DNA of 64,000 nt. Origin: Mesorhizobium japonicum MAFF 303099. Its GTDB lineage: Bacteria; Pseudomonadota; Alphaproteobacteria; Rhizobiales; Rhizobiaceae. Made by a program: the position numbers and the translations under genes. Every line of letters begins with the position of its first letter. The stretch's first letter is position 1. Shown piece after piece: positions 52,899 to 61,846 of the stretch. The stretch is taken from positions 1,302,001 through 1,366,000 of the forward strand of contig NC_002678.2 in the NCBI RefSeq assembly GCF_000009625.1. The letters run 5' to 3'. The notes beneath the pieces are model-generated. The model saw only the letters and a program-made list of their open reading frames with translations. It was not told the origin of the DNA and did not search any database.

Positions 52899-54149
52899 TC
52901 ACTCTACGATGACGGCGGTCTCCACAACCGCGTGGAACAGCACGTCGGCGCCGGCCGAAGCCCATTCCTTGGTGATCTCCTCGGCCTCGTTGTGCGACAA
53001 CCCGTCGACGCACGGGCACATCACCATGGCGGTCGGCGCGACGCGGTTGATCCAGCAGGCGTCGTGGCCCGCACCCGAGACGATGTTGCGGTGCGTATAG
53101 CCGAGGCGGTCCGCGGCATCGCGGATCGCCTTCACGCAGCCGGCATCGAAGGTGACCGGATCGAAATGGCCGACCTGCTCGACCTTGTACTGGATGTCGA
53201 GCGCCTCGCAGATCGTGTCGATGCCTTCGCGGACGCGCGCATCCATGGCGTCGAGCACTTCCTTCTCGGGCGAGCGGATGTCGATGGTGAAGACGGTGCG
53301 GCCGGCGATGATGTTGCGCGAATTGGGATAGGCTTCCATGTGCCCGACCGCGCCGACGGCATCCGGCTGGTAGTCCATAGCGATCTCGTGCACCAGTTCT
53401 ATCACGCGGGCCATGCCGAGCCCGGCATTGCGGCGCTTGGGCATCGGCGTCGAGCCGGTATGGGCTTCCTTGCCGGTCAGCGTCACCTGCAGCCATTTCA
53501 GGCCCTGGCCATGGGTGACGACGCCGATGTCGATGTCCTCGTCCTCGAGGATTGGACCCTGCTCGATATGCAGTTCGAAGAAGGCGTGGATTTGGCGCGC
53601 GCCGACCTTCTCGGTGCCCTTCCAGCCGATGTGCTCCAGCTCCTCGCCGAATTTCTTGCCGTTCTTGTCCGTGTGCTCGTAGACGTCGGCCTGGTCGAGC
53701 ACGCCGGCGAACACCCCCGACGCCATCATCGCCGGCGCGAAGCGCGCGCCTTCCTCGTTGGTCCAGTTGGTGACGACGATCGGATGTTTCGTCTTGATGC
53801 CGAGATCGTTGAGCGAGCGCACGATCTCCAGCCCGCCGAGAACGCCAAGCACGCCATCATATTTGCCGCCGGTCGGCTGGGTGTCGAGATGGCTGCCGAC
53901 ATAGACCGGCGGCAGGCTGGGGTCGGTACCTTCACGGCGGGCAAACATCGTGCCCATCTCGTCGACGCCCATTTCGAGCCCGGCGGCATCGCACCAGCGC
54001 TTGAACAGATGCCGGCCCTCGCCGTCCTCGTCGGTCACGGTCTGGCGATTGTTGCCGCCGGCAATGCCGGGGCCGATCTTCGCCATTTCCATTATCGAAT
54101 CCCACAAACGGTCTGAATTGATTCGCAGATTCTCGCCGGGTGCGGCCAT
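52899..54149 (-). CDS. N-carbamoyl-beta-alanine amidohydrolase (beta-ureidopropionase, M20 type)
   Basis: Hydrolyses N-carbamoyl-beta-alanine to beta-alanine, CO2 and ammonia (EC 3.5.1.6). 416 aa of the M20/HyuC-AmaB metallo-amidase family. Metal site residues in GSHLDTQPTGGKYDG and TNEEGARFAPAM, HIEQGP, and the dimer/substrate region RNIIAGRTVFTIDIRSPE. An allantoate amidohydrolase or L-carbamoylase of the same family is possible. The neighbours (hydA, beta-alanine aminotransferase, preTA) favour pyrimidine breakdown. Confidence 0.9.
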   Translation of the reverse strand: MAAPGENLRINSDRLWDSIMEMAKIGPGIAGGNNRQTVTDEDGEGRHLFKRWCDAAGLEMGVDEMGTMFARREGTDPSLPPVYVGSHLDTQPTGGKYDGVLGVLGGLEIVRSLNDLGIKTKHPIVVTNWTNEEGARFAPAMMASGVFAGVLDQADVYEHTDKNGKKFGEELEHIGWKGTEKVGARQIHAFFELHIEQGPILEDEDIDIGVVTHGQGLKWLQVTLTGKEAHTGSTPMPKRRNAGLGMARVIELVHEIAMDYQPDAVGAVGHMEAYPNSRNIIAGRTVFTIDIRSPEKEVLDAMDARVREGIDTICEALDIQYKVEQVGHFDPVTFDAGCVKAIRDAADRLGYTHRNIVSGAGHDACWINRVAPTAMVMCPCVDGLSHNEAEEITKEWASAGADVLFHAVVETAVIVE

Positions 54150-54216
54150 TCAAAATCCTTCCATTTCATTCAAAATCGGACGGCGGTTCCCAACGCCGCC
54201 CGATTTATAGACCAGG

Positions 54217-55545
54217 CTAGTCGATCGACCGCAGCACTTCACGCACATGGTCGATCAGTTCGTTGATCTGGCCCTTGGTGATGATCAGCGGCGGCGACAG
54301 CGCGATGATGTCGCCGGTGGTGCGGATCAGCGCGCCGCGCTCGAACGCCTTGACGAAGGCCGAGAAGGCCCGCTTGGTCGGGCTGCCGGCGATCGGCGCC
54401 AGTTCGATCGCGCCGATCAGGCCGATGTTCCTGATGTCGATGACATGCGGCTCGCCCTTCAGCGAATGCAACGCGTCCTCCCAATAGGGCGCCAGTTCCT
54501 CGCCACGGGTGAGCAGGCCCTCTTCCTTGTAGGTGTCGAGCGTGCCCAAGGCCGCGGCGCAGGCGATCGGATTGCCCGAATAGGTGTAGCCGTGGAAGAA
54601 CTCGATCATGTGCTCGGGGCCGGTCATGAAGGCGTCGTGGATTTCCTTCTTCACGAACACCGCGCCCATCGGGATGACGCCGTTGGAGACGCCCTTGGCG
54701 GTGGTCATGATATCGGGAACCACACCGAAATAGTCGGCCGCGAACGGCGCGCCGAGACGGCCGAAACCGGTGATGACCTCGTCGAATATCAAAAGGATGC
54801 CGTGCTTGGTGCAGATTTCGCGCAGCTTCTGCAGATAGCCCTTGGGCGGCAGGATGACACCGGTGGAGCCGGCGACCGGCTCGACAATGACGGCGGCGAT
54901 GGTCGAGGCGTCATGCAGGGCGACGATGCGCTCCAGTTCGTTGGCGAGCTCCGCGCCATATTCCGGCACGCCCTTCGAGAAAGCGTTCTTTTCCGGCAGA
55001 TGCGTGTGCGGCATGTGGTCGACGCCGCCGAGCAGCGTGCCGAACATCTTGCGGTTGGAGACGATGCCGCCGACCGAGATGCCGCCGAAGTTGACGCCGT
55101 GATAGCCGCGCTCGCGGCCGATCAGGCGGGTGCGCGCGCCCTCGCCCTTCATGCGGTGATAGGCGATCGCCATTTTCAGCGCCGTCTCGACCGATTCCGA
55201 ACCGGAATTGGTGAAGAAGACATGGTCCATGCCCTTGGGTGCGATGTCGACCAGGCGGTTGGCCAGCTCGAACACGATCGGGTGACCCATCTGGAAGGCC
55301 GGCGCGTAATCGAGTTCGGCGGCCTGGTGCTGGATCGCCTCGGTGATCTTCGGCCGGCAGTGGCCGGCGTTGACGCACCACAGACCGGCGGTGCCGTCCA
55401 GCACCTTGCGGCCATCGCTGGTGGTGTAATGCATGTCCTTGGCGGACACGAACATACGCGGCGCCTGTTTGAACTGCCGGTTTGCCGTGAACGGCATCCA
55501 GAATGCGCTGAGATCGTTCGGCGTGACTTTCAGCCGGTTGGACAT
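54217..55545 (-). CDS. Omega-amino acid (beta-alanine:pyruvate) aminotransferase
   Basis: Class III PLP aminotransferase, 442 aa from ATG 55545. It should convert beta-alanine (or 3-aminoisobutyrate) with pyruvate to malonate semialdehyde and alanine. Motifs: DLSAFWMPFTANRQFK (typical start of this subgroup), FTNSGSESVETALKMA, VEPVAGSTGV, LLIFDEVITGFGRLG, and TTAKGVSNG with the PLP lysine. First gene of the leftward catabolic operon, facing the RutR-like gene. Confidence 0.9.
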   Translation of the reverse strand: MSNRLKVTPNDLSAFWMPFTANRQFKQAPRMFVSAKDMHYTTSDGRKVLDGTAGLWCVNAGHCRPKITEAIQHQAAELDYAPAFQMGHPIVFELANRLVDIAPKGMDHVFFTNSGSESVETALKMAIAYHRMKGEGARTRLIGRERGYHGVNFGGISVGGIVSNRKMFGTLLGGVDHMPHTHLPEKNAFSKGVPEYGAELANELERIVALHDASTIAAVIVEPVAGSTGVILPPKGYLQKLREICTKHGILLIFDEVITGFGRLGAPFAADYFGVVPDIMTTAKGVSNGVIPMGAVFVKKEIHDAFMTGPEHMIEFFHGYTYSGNPIACAAALGTLDTYKEEGLLTRGEELAPYWEDALHSLKGEPHVIDIRNIGLIGAIELAPIAGSPTKRAFSAFVKAFERGALIRTTGDIIALSPPLIITKGQINELIDHVREVLRSID

Positions 55546-55623
55546 GACCAAGACTTCCCCTTGTAACCTGTTTCGGTGCGTCCAACGCTTGGTCTTTGCG
55601 CCGTTTTCATGCTACGCAAATTT

Positions 55624-55639
55624 TTGACCGATTGGACAA
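55624..55639. promoter_or_regulatory. RutR-box-like palindrome
   Basis: TTGACCGATTGGACAA matches the known RutR consensus TTGACCANNTGGTCAA at 12 of 14 defined positions. It lies 79 bp before the aminotransferase ATG and 134 bp before the RutR-like start, in their shared promoter region. Confidence 0.65.
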
Positions 55640-55723
55640 ACGTTAGCACCGCCCTGTCGGCGGTCAAGGGATTACTAGCGGAAATGCGGCTCCTGAAGTG
55701 CGTTCCACAGCCTAGGGAAAAAC

Positions 55724-55745
55724 TGGTCCAGAGAATTGGTCCAGA
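55724..55745. promoter_or_regulatory. Direct repeat TGGTCCAGA before the RutR-like gene
   Basis: TGGTCCAGA at 55724-55732 and 55737-55745, with a 13-bp period, contains TGGTC half-sites of the RutR type. It may be an autoregulatory site 28 bp upstream of the GTG start. Confidence 0.4.
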
Positions 55746-55772
55746 TGACCGCCAACATGAGGGTTCGCAACG

Positions 55773-56408
55773 GTGAACACCGGCACAGAAGCCCCTCGCC
55801 GCACGCGTATCCAGCAGGAAAAGCGCGAACTCATCCTGGAGGCGGCGCTCGAAGTGTTCTCCACCCATGGCTTCCGCGGCTCGACCATCGACCAGATCGC
55901 CGAAGCGGCCGGCATGTCGAAGCCCAACCTGCTCTATTACTTCCGCCGCAAGGAAGACATTCACGAGACATTGATGCAGCGCCTGCTCGACACCTGGCTG
56001 GCGCCGCTGCGCGAACTCGACGACATCGGCGATCCGATGACTGAGCTGCGCAGCTACATCAGGCGCAAGCTTGAAATGGCGCGCGATTTCCCGCGCGAGA
56101 GCCGGCTGTTCGCCAACGAAATCCTGCAGGGCGCGCCGCGCATCATGCCGCTGCTGGCGGGCGAGTTGAAAACGCTGGTCGATGAGAAAGCCGCCGTCAT
56201 CAAGGGTTGGATGCGCGCCGGCAAGATCGCCAAGACCGATCCCTGGCACCTGATCTTCTCGATCTGGGCAACGACGCAGCACTACGCCGATTTCGACGTC
56301 CAGGTGCGCGCCGTGCTCGGGCCGAACCGCGGCGGCGACGGCCGCTTCGAGGACGCGGCAAGATTCTTGGAGCAATTGTTTCTTGAGGGGCTGAAGCCGA
56401 GGGGCTGA
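55773..56408 (+). CDS. RutR-type TetR regulator of pyrimidine catabolism (GTG start)
   Basis: 211 aa. RutR in E. coli senses uracil/thymine. HTH at about 15-60: QEKRELILEAALEVFSTHGFRGSTIDQIAEAAGMSKPNLLYYFRRKEDIH. The C-terminal domain has the RutR/YcdC features ESRLFANEILQGAPRI and DPWHLIFSIWATTQHYADF. GTG 55773 is preceded by GAGGG. Divergent from the aminotransferase-hydA operon with a RutR-like box between, so it very likely represses that operon. Confidence 0.88.
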   Translation: MNTGTEAPRRTRIQQEKRELILEAALEVFSTHGFRGSTIDQIAEAAGMSKPNLLYYFRRKEDIHETLMQRLLDTWLAPLRELDDIGDPMTELRSYIRRKLEMARDFPRESRLFANEILQGAPRIMPLLAGELKTLVDEKAAVIKGWMRAGKIAKTDPWHLIFSIWATTQHYADFDVQVRAVLGPNRGGDGRFEDAARFLEQLFLEGLKPRG

Positions 56409-56426
56409 CCCCCCGCCCACGACGGC

Positions 56427-57299
56427 TCAGGCGCTACGCCGCTCGGCCGGCATCGCGTCCAGCAAGGATTGCAGCTTGGCGATCGAGTTCTGTTCGGCGA
56501 GCGGCGTGTAGACGATCAGCTTCATGTCCGAGCCGTCATCGATCGACAGGCTCATATGCTCGAACACCATCGCGCCGGCGGTCGGATGGCGCAGATGTTT
56601 CATGCCCGACAGGCGATGCACGACATCGCGCTGCGGCCACCATTCCCGGAATTCGGGACTTGAGCGCATCATCAGCGCGATCAGCCGTTCGAAATCCGGA
56701 TCGCCGACATATCTGGCGCTCTCAGCGCGAAACGCGGCAAGGGTTGCGCGCGCCACTTGTTCCCAGTCCGCCAGCAAATGCCGCCGGTGCGGATCGGTGA
56801 ACACGCCGTGGATGATGTTGCGGGCGTCACCTTCGAGCTGGCCGTAATCGCCGAAAATGGCAACCGCCGCATCGTTCCAGGCCAGCACATCCCAGCGCGG
56901 ACCGACGACATAGGCGGGCTGCAGGACAAGGCTTTGCAGCATATGCAGCAAGGGGCCTTCGACCTTTCCCGCCGCGATGCGCCGCCGCTCCGGCAGCTGG
57001 CGGCCAGCGAGCGTGAACAGATGCCGCTTCTCTGCAGCGTCCAAGCGCAGCGCGCCGCTGAGCGCCGTCAGCACCTCCACCGAAGGGCGCACATCCCTGC
57101 CCTGTTCCAGCCAGGTGTACCAGGTGGTGCCGACACCAGCGATCATCGCCACCTCTTCGCGACGCAGGCCCGGCGTGCGGCGCCTGAGACCGGTCGAGAT
57201 GCCGGTCGCCGAGGGCGTCAGCCTTTCACGGCGCGAACGCAGGAAAGCCCCGAGTTCGCGCCGGCGGCTGTCTTCAGCGGAATGGGAGGGAGCGTCCAT
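56427..57299 (-). CDS. XRE-family regulator with MmyB-like ligand domain
   Basis: 290 aa from ATG 57299 (the frame to 57425 crosses the divergent gene). N-terminal HTH (about 12-75): ELGAFLRSRRERLTP, RRTPGLRREEVAMIAGVGTTWYTWLEQGRDVRPS. The C-terminal PAS-like MmyB domain (about 105-275) has VGPRWDVLAWNDAAVAIFGDY and a MVFEHMSLSIDD end. This class usually represses the divergent gene, here an SDR. The ligand may be a fatty acid or other hydrophobic molecule. Confidence 0.88.
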   Translation of the reverse strand: MDAPSHSAEDSRRRELGAFLRSRRERLTPSATGISTGLRRRTPGLRREEVAMIAGVGTTWYTWLEQGRDVRPSVEVLTALSGALRLDAAEKRHLFTLAGRQLPERRRIAAGKVEGPLLHMLQSLVLQPAYVVGPRWDVLAWNDAAVAIFGDYGQLEGDARNIIHGVFTDPHRRHLLADWEQVARATLAAFRAESARYVGDPDFERLIALMMRSSPEFREWWPQRDVVHRLSGMKHLRHPTAGAMVFEHMSLSIDDGSDMKLIVYTPLAEQNSIAKLQSLLDAMPAERRSA

Positions 57300-57403
57300 G
57301 ACGCTTATTATAGCAGTATTGATACCAGGATAAAGTTTGAACTGTTTGAGATCGGCCAGACGTCCCATCTTGCATCTGGAGCAGCAGACAGGAGGCTCTG
57401 GAC

Positions 57404-58243
57404 ATGGACCTGAAAGACAAGACAATCCTTATAACTGGCTCGACCGACGGCGTCGGCCGCGTCGTCGCGCAAAGGCTGGGCGCCGACGGCGCCCGGGTGC
57501 TGGTGCATGGCCGCGATGCGGCGCGCGGCAAGGCAGCGGTCGCCGAGATCGAAGCGGCTGGGGGCAGAGCCGAGTTCTTCGCCGCCGACCTCGCCTCGCT
57601 GGCCGAAATTCGCCACCTCGCCGAGGCGGTACGTGCCCGAACGAACCGGCTCGATATCCTCATCAACAATGCCGGCATCGGCACGGCAGCCGCCAAGCGG
57701 CAGGTCAGTGCCGATGGCTACGAACTGCGCTTCGCCGTCAACTATCTCGCCGGTTTCCTGCTGACCTCGGAGCTTCTGCCGCTGCTGAAGGCCAGCGCCC
57801 CGGCGCGCATCGTCAATGTCGCCTCGGCCGGCCAGCAAGCGATCGACTTCGGCGACGTGATGCTCACCCACGGCTATAGCGGCGTACGCGCCTATTGCCA
57901 GAGCAAGCTGGCGCAAATCCTGTTCACCGTCGATCTGGCGGAACAGCTGAAAGGCACCGGCGTCACCGTCAACGCGCTGCATCCGGCGAGCTACATGAAC
58001 ACCACCATGGTCCGGCAGGCCGGCGTGACGCCATGGAGCTCGGTCGAAACCGGCGCCGAAGCCATCGTCAACCTTGCCGCCTCACCCGCGCTCGAAGGCC
58101 GCAGCGGCCTCTATTTCGACGGACTGCGCGAAGCCCGCGCCGATGCCCAGGCCTACGACGCCACGGCAAGACAACAATTGCGAAGCCTCAGCCGCGACCT
58201 TGTCGGCGCGGCCTCCTCAAAATCCAGGGAACGGCACTCATGA
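57404..58243 (+). CDS. SDR-family oxidoreductase (retinol-dehydrogenase-like)
   Basis: 279 aa, starting MDLKDKTILITGSTDGVGRVV with the cofactor motif. NNAGIGTA, serine in VNVASAGQ, YCQSK (YxxxK), and ALHPASYMNT. The subgroup resembles WW/retinol-type SDRs. It overlaps the next SDR gene by 4 bp and is divergent from the XRE regulator, which probably controls both. Confidence 0.88.
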   Translation: MDLKDKTILITGSTDGVGRVVAQRLGADGARVLVHGRDAARGKAAVAEIEAAGGRAEFFAADLASLAEIRHLAEAVRARTNRLDILINNAGIGTAAAKRQVSADGYELRFAVNYLAGFLLTSELLPLLKASAPARIVNVASAGQQAIDFGDVMLTHGYSGVRAYCQSKLAQILFTVDLAEQLKGTGVTVNALHPASYMNTTMVRQAGVTPWSSVETGAEAIVNLAASPALEGRSGLYFDGLREARADAQAYDATARQQLRSLSRDLVGAASSKSRERHS

Positions 58244-58962
58244 CCAACAGAACAGAACACACAGTCATCATCGGCGGCTCATCCGGCATCGGCCTGGCAA
58301 CCGCGCGAAAATTGCTCGGCCCGGGCATGAAGGTGACGATCACCGGGCGCAACCAGGACAAGCTCATCAGCGCTTGGAAGAGCCTCGGCGGTGCCGCCGA
58401 CAAGGCCGCGTTCGATGCATCGAAGCCGGACGAGGTCCGCCAGTTCTTCGAGCGCCTCGGCCCGTTCGACCACCTCGTCCTGGCGGCCAGCGGCGGCAAG
58501 GGCCTCGGCCCGTTCGAAACGCTTGACCTTGCCGATATCGGCAGCGGCGTCGAAGAGAAAGTGCGGCCGCAACTGTCCTGCCTGCAGGCCGCTTTGCCGA
58601 CACTGAACAAATCGGGCTCGGTCACCTTCATATCGGCGGTGTCGGCTCAGGCCACAATGCCTGGCATCGCGGGTATCGGCGCCATCAACGGCATGCTCTT
58701 GACCGTGGCGCCGATCCTGGCGGTCGAACTGAAGCCGCTGCGCGTCAACGTCGTGGCGCCCGGCGTCATCGACACGCCGTGGTGGGACTTTTTGCCCGAC
58801 GAACAGCGGCAAGCGGTCTTTGCCGAGTACGCCGGCAAGACGCCGGTCGGCCGCATCGGCCGCGCCGAGGATGTCGCCTCCGCGATAGCCTTCCTCGTCT
58901 CCAACGGCTTCATGACCGGCCAGGTGCTGACCTGTGACGGTGGGTTGCGGTTCGCGGCGTGA
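58240..58962 (+). CDS. SDR-fold protein lacking the YxxxK catalytic pair
   Basis: 240 aa from ATG 58240, overlapping the previous stop (ATGA). The cofactor loop IIGGSSGIGLATARKL and AASGGKGLG are intact. The serine in FISAVSAQ is present, but where YxxxK should follow the sequence is GIAGIGAINGMLL, with no tyrosine or lysine. The C-terminal VVAPGVIDTPWW and LTCDGGLRF are normal. It may be a non-catalytic partner or use another chemistry; some annotated SDRs share this pattern. Confidence 0.82.
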   Translation: MTNRTEHTVIIGGSSGIGLATARKLLGPGMKVTITGRNQDKLISAWKSLGGAADKAAFDASKPDEVRQFFERLGPFDHLVLAASGGKGLGPFETLDLADIGSGVEEKVRPQLSCLQAALPTLNKSGSVTFISAVSAQATMPGIAGIGAINGMLLTVAPILAVELKPLRVNVVAPGVIDTPWWDFLPDEQRQAVFAEYAGKTPVGRIGRAEDVASAIAFLVSNGFMTGQVLTCDGGLRFAA

Positions 58963-58971
58963 CGTCGACTG

Positions 58972-59349
58972 TCAGAGCGACTGTGCGATCAGAGTCAGGA
59001 AACCGCCGCCCAGCGCGACATTGCCGACGAAGCCGTTGATGCGCGCCGCGCGGTCCGGGCCCTGATGATCCCAGAAATTGTGGAACATCGGCGTGGCGAC
59101 GATCAGGAACAGCACCAGCACCGCGCAGGCGAGTGCCGTCCAAAGGCCGGCCATCACCAGGACACCGGCGATCATCTGCAGCACAATGCCGGCCCACAAC
59201 GCCAGCCGCGCCTGCGGCACGCCGCGCGCGGCCATAAGCCCTGTGAGGAAAGCCGCGTTCTGGATGTTGCGCAGGCCGGCGACGACGAAGGCGCCGCCGA
59301 GTAACAGGCGGCCGAGAAACAACAAGGTCGATGGCAAATCGGCAGGCAT
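58972..59349 (-). CDS. DoxX-family membrane protein
   Basis: 125 aa from ATG 59349 (AAAGGGAG upstream). Four hydrophobic helices (LLFLGRLLLGGAFVVAG, LALWAGIVLQMIAGVLVM, LACAVLVLFLIVATP, GGGFLTLIAQSL), with FHNFWDHQGPDRAARINGF before the last: a typical DoxX/SURF4-like quinone-related membrane protein. It ends a three-gene block with an AhpD-like protein and an Rrf2 regulator, a redox-stress pattern. Confidence 0.87.
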   Translation of the reverse strand: MPADLPSTLLFLGRLLLGGAFVVAGLRNIQNAAFLTGLMAARGVPQARLALWAGIVLQMIAGVLVMAGLWTALACAVLVLFLIVATPMFHNFWDHQGPDRAARINGFVGNVALGGGFLTLIAQSL

Positions 59350-59416
59350 GAAACACTCCCTTTGAAAACAATGGGAGCGCCGCCTCCTCGACGGCGCTCT
59401 CATGGCTATGGAAATA

Positions 59417-59875
59417 TCAGGCAGCCTTGGCGGCCGGCATCGGATGAATGGCCTGGAACGGGACGCACAGCCGGTTCCAGGTGTTGATCATGCCGAGGGC
59501 GACGGACAGCTTGACCAGTTCCTCTTCCGAGAAATGCTCAAGCGTGCGGGCATAGAGCTCGTCCGATACGCCATTGTTGGCGATCAGGGTCACCGCCTCG
59601 GTCCAGGCGAAGGCGGCGCGCTCGCGTTCGGAAAACAGCGGCGATTCCTTCCAGGCCGCGACGAGATAGAGCCGCTGCTCGGTTTCGCCGTCGCGCCGCG
59701 CCTCGCGGCTGTGCATTTCGACGCAGAAGGAACAGCCATTGATCTGCGAGGCCCTGAGCTTGATCAGGTGCAGCAGGCTGATCTCCAGCCCGCATTCGTC
59801 GACGGCCTTGTTGAGTGCCGATACCGCCTTCATGATCTCCGGCGCCTTGGCGAAAAACTGCATCCTCTGTTTCAT
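59417..59875 (-). CDS. AhpD-like carboxymuconolactone decarboxylase-family protein
   Basis: 152 aa from ATG 59875 (AAAGGA upstream; GTG 59890 possible). The AhpD/CMD core has the redox pair in INGCSFCVEMHSREAR (CxxC) with the proton-relay histidine three residues on. It resembles alkylhydroperoxidase AhpD-core proteins that reduce peroxides via thiols. It lies between Rrf2 and DoxX genes. Confidence 0.88.
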   Translation of the reverse strand: MKQRMQFFAKAPEIMKAVSALNKAVDECGLEISLLHLIKLRASQINGCSFCVEMHSREARRDGETEQRLYLVAAWKESPLFSERERAAFAWTEAVTLIANNGVSDELYARTLEHFSEEELVKLSVALGMINTWNRLCVPFQAIHPMPAAKAA

Positions 59876-59886
59876 CTGATGTCCTT

Positions 59887-60426
59887 TCACATTTGCTTTT
59901 GAGGGGTTGAACTGGATTTCTGCGGCCGCTGGTGGCGCGCCACGAAAGCGCAGCTGGCGGCAAAGGATCGCGGATCGCCTTCTGCCGCGTAATCCGCCAC
60001 GATGTCGGACAGCTTCACTTCAGCAAGCGCTGCCCGGTAGGCGCGCTCTGCCTTGAGCATCGCGGCATTGATGCCGCAGGGTTTGACATAGGCCGAGGCA
60101 TCGATCTTGACCGGACCGTTGCGGCGGATCTCACCGCAGCGAAATGCCGGTTCACGCCCTTCTATGGCCAGCACGATATCGAGCAGAGTGATGCGTTCGG
60201 CCGCCCGCGCCAGCCGATAGCCGCCCGCCGGCCCCGGCACCGATTCCAGGATGCTCGCGGCGGTCAGCATGTTGAGATGTTTCAGCAGATAGCTCGCCGA
60301 CAGGCCGAAACACTCAGCGAGAGCAGCGCCCGGCATGGTGCTGTTGCCCTCGACGCTCGCCAGCGTGGCGGTGCAGTGGATGGCCGCCTCAACGCCCTCG
60401 CCCAGCTTCATGATGCCGATCTCCAT
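59887..60426 (-). CDS. Rrf2-family transcriptional regulator
   Basis: 179 aa. Winged HTH (about 5-80): EGVEAAIHCTATLA, LAECFGLSASYLLKHLNMLTAASILESVPGPAGGYRLAR, then the Rrf2 helix with ITLLDIVLAIEG. Two cysteines (FRCGEI, KPCGIN) occur where Fe-S members have three, so cluster binding is doubtful but possible with another residue. First gene of an operon with the AhpD-like and DoxX genes. Related direct repeats (AAGTATCCA and AAGATATCCA, minus strand) lie just upstream, near 60431-60458. Confidence 0.87.
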   Translation of the reverse strand: MEIGIMKLGEGVEAAIHCTATLASVEGNSTMPGAALAECFGLSASYLLKHLNMLTAASILESVPGPAGGYRLARAAERITLLDIVLAIEGREPAFRCGEIRRNGPVKIDASAYVKPCGINAAMLKAERAYRAALAEVKLSDIVADYAAEGDPRSFAASCAFVARHQRPQKSSSTPQKQM

Positions 60427-60474
60427 TTCATGGATATCTTTTATCGTGGATACTTTTCATCTGCAATAGGAAAA

Positions 60475-60507
60475 TGAAAAACGGCGCCCGAAGGCGCCGC
60501 TTTTTTG
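60475..60507. terminator. Terminator after preA (works both ways)
   Basis: CGGCGCC (60482-60488), loop CGAA, GGCGCCG (60493-60499). On the minus strand the stem is followed by a T-run after the preA stop. On the plus strand GCTTTTTT follows. It separates preA from the Rrf2 operon. Confidence 0.8.
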
Positions 60508-60520
60508 TTGAATGCCGCCC

Positions 60521-61834
60521 CTACTCCGCGGCCACCTTGGCCATCGGGTTGTTCGGATGCGTCGTCCAGTTGGCGTAGATCGGCGACACCGGCTTGCCGG
60601 TGCGCTGGTCCATGACGCCGGCGGCCAGCGGCTCCATGGTGATGCAGTTCTCGACCGGGCAGACATTGACGCACAGATTGCAGCCGACGCATTCGGCCTC
60701 GATCACCTCGAAATGCCTCACGCCATCGACCATGCTGGTGATCGCCTGGTGCGAAGTGTCCTCGCAGGCGATGTGGCAGCGGCCGCATTTGATGCAAGCG
60801 TCCTGGTCGATATGCGCCTTGGCGACATAGTTGAGGTTGAGATACTGCCAGTCGGTGACGTTGGGCGTGGCGCGGCCGATAATGTCGTCGAGCGAGCGGT
60901 GGCCCTTCTCGTCCATCCAGTTTTCGAGACCCGCGATCATCTCCTGCACGATCTTGAAGCCGTAGGTCATCGCCGCCGTGCAGACCTGCACATTGCCGGC
61001 GCCGAGCGCCAGGAATTCGGCGGCGTCGCGCCAGGTGGTGATGCCGCCAATGCCCGAGATCGGCAGGCCGCGTGTCTCTGGATCGCGCGCGATTTCAGCC
61101 ACCATGTTCATGGCGATCGGCTTCACCGCCGGGCCGCAATAGCCGCCATGCGAGCCCTTGCCATCGATGGTCGGCATCGGCGCGAAACTGTCGAGGTCGA
61201 CACCAGTGATCGAATTGATGGTGTTGATCAGCGACACCGCGTCGGTGCCGCCGGCATGCGCGGCACGCGCGGGCTTGCGGATGTCGGTGATGTTGGGCGT
61301 CAGCTTGGTGATGACGGGCATGCGCGTATACTGCTTGCACCAGCGCACCACCATTTCGATATATTCCGGCACCTGGCCGACGGCCGCCCCCATGCCGCGT
61401 TCCGACATGCCATGCGGGCAGCCGAAATTGAGCTCGATGCCGTCGGCGCCGGTCTCCTCGACCAGCGGCAGGATGGCTTTCCAGCTTGCCTCTTCGCAAG
61501 GCACCATGATCGAGGCGATCAGCGCGCGGTCGGGCCAGTCCATCTTGACCTGCTTCATCTCGCGCAGATTGGTCTGCAGGTCGCGGTCGGTGATCAGCTC
61601 GATGTTGTTGAGGCCAAGCAGGCGCCGGTCGGCGCCCCAGATCGCGCCATAGCGCGGGCCGTTGACGTTGACGACCGGCGGGCCTTCCTCGCCCAGCGTC
61701 TTCCACACCACGCCACCCCAGCCTGCCTTGAAGGCGCGGATGACATTGTAGGCTTTGTCGGTCGGCGGCGCCGAAGCCAGCCAGAACGGATTTGGCGATT
61801 TGATGCCGACGAAATTGTTGCGGAGGTCTGCCAT
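60521..61834 (-). CDS. preA: NAD-dependent dihydropyrimidine dehydrogenase, subunit PreA
   Basis: FMN/iron-sulfur subunit that reduces uracil or thymine to the dihydro form. 437 aa. The N-terminal dihydroorotate-dehydrogenase-like barrel carries NFGCPHGMSERG, where C139 aligns with the catalytic cysteine of mammalian DPD (Cys671). The C-terminal ferredoxin domain has two 4Fe-4S motifs, CIKCGRCHIAC and CVGCNLCVNVCP. A methyltransferase gene separates it by about 870 bp from preT. It has its own terminator downstream. Confidence 0.95.
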   Translation of the reverse strand: MADLRNNFVGIKSPNPFWLASAPPTDKAYNVIRAFKAGWGGVVWKTLGEEGPPVVNVNGPRYGAIWGADRRLLGLNNIELITDRDLQTNLREMKQVKMDWPDRALIASIMVPCEEASWKAILPLVEETGADGIELNFGCPHGMSERGMGAAVGQVPEYIEMVVRWCKQYTRMPVITKLTPNITDIRKPARAAHAGGTDAVSLINTINSITGVDLDSFAPMPTIDGKGSHGGYCGPAVKPIAMNMVAEIARDPETRGLPISGIGGITTWRDAAEFLALGAGNVQVCTAAMTYGFKIVQEMIAGLENWMDEKGHRSLDDIIGRATPNVTDWQYLNLNYVAKAHIDQDACIKCGRCHIACEDTSHQAITSMVDGVRHFEVIEAECVGCNLCVNVCPVENCITMEPLAAGVMDQRTGKPVSPIYANWTTHPNNPMAKVAAE

Positions 61835-61846
61835 GACAGGTCCCTT

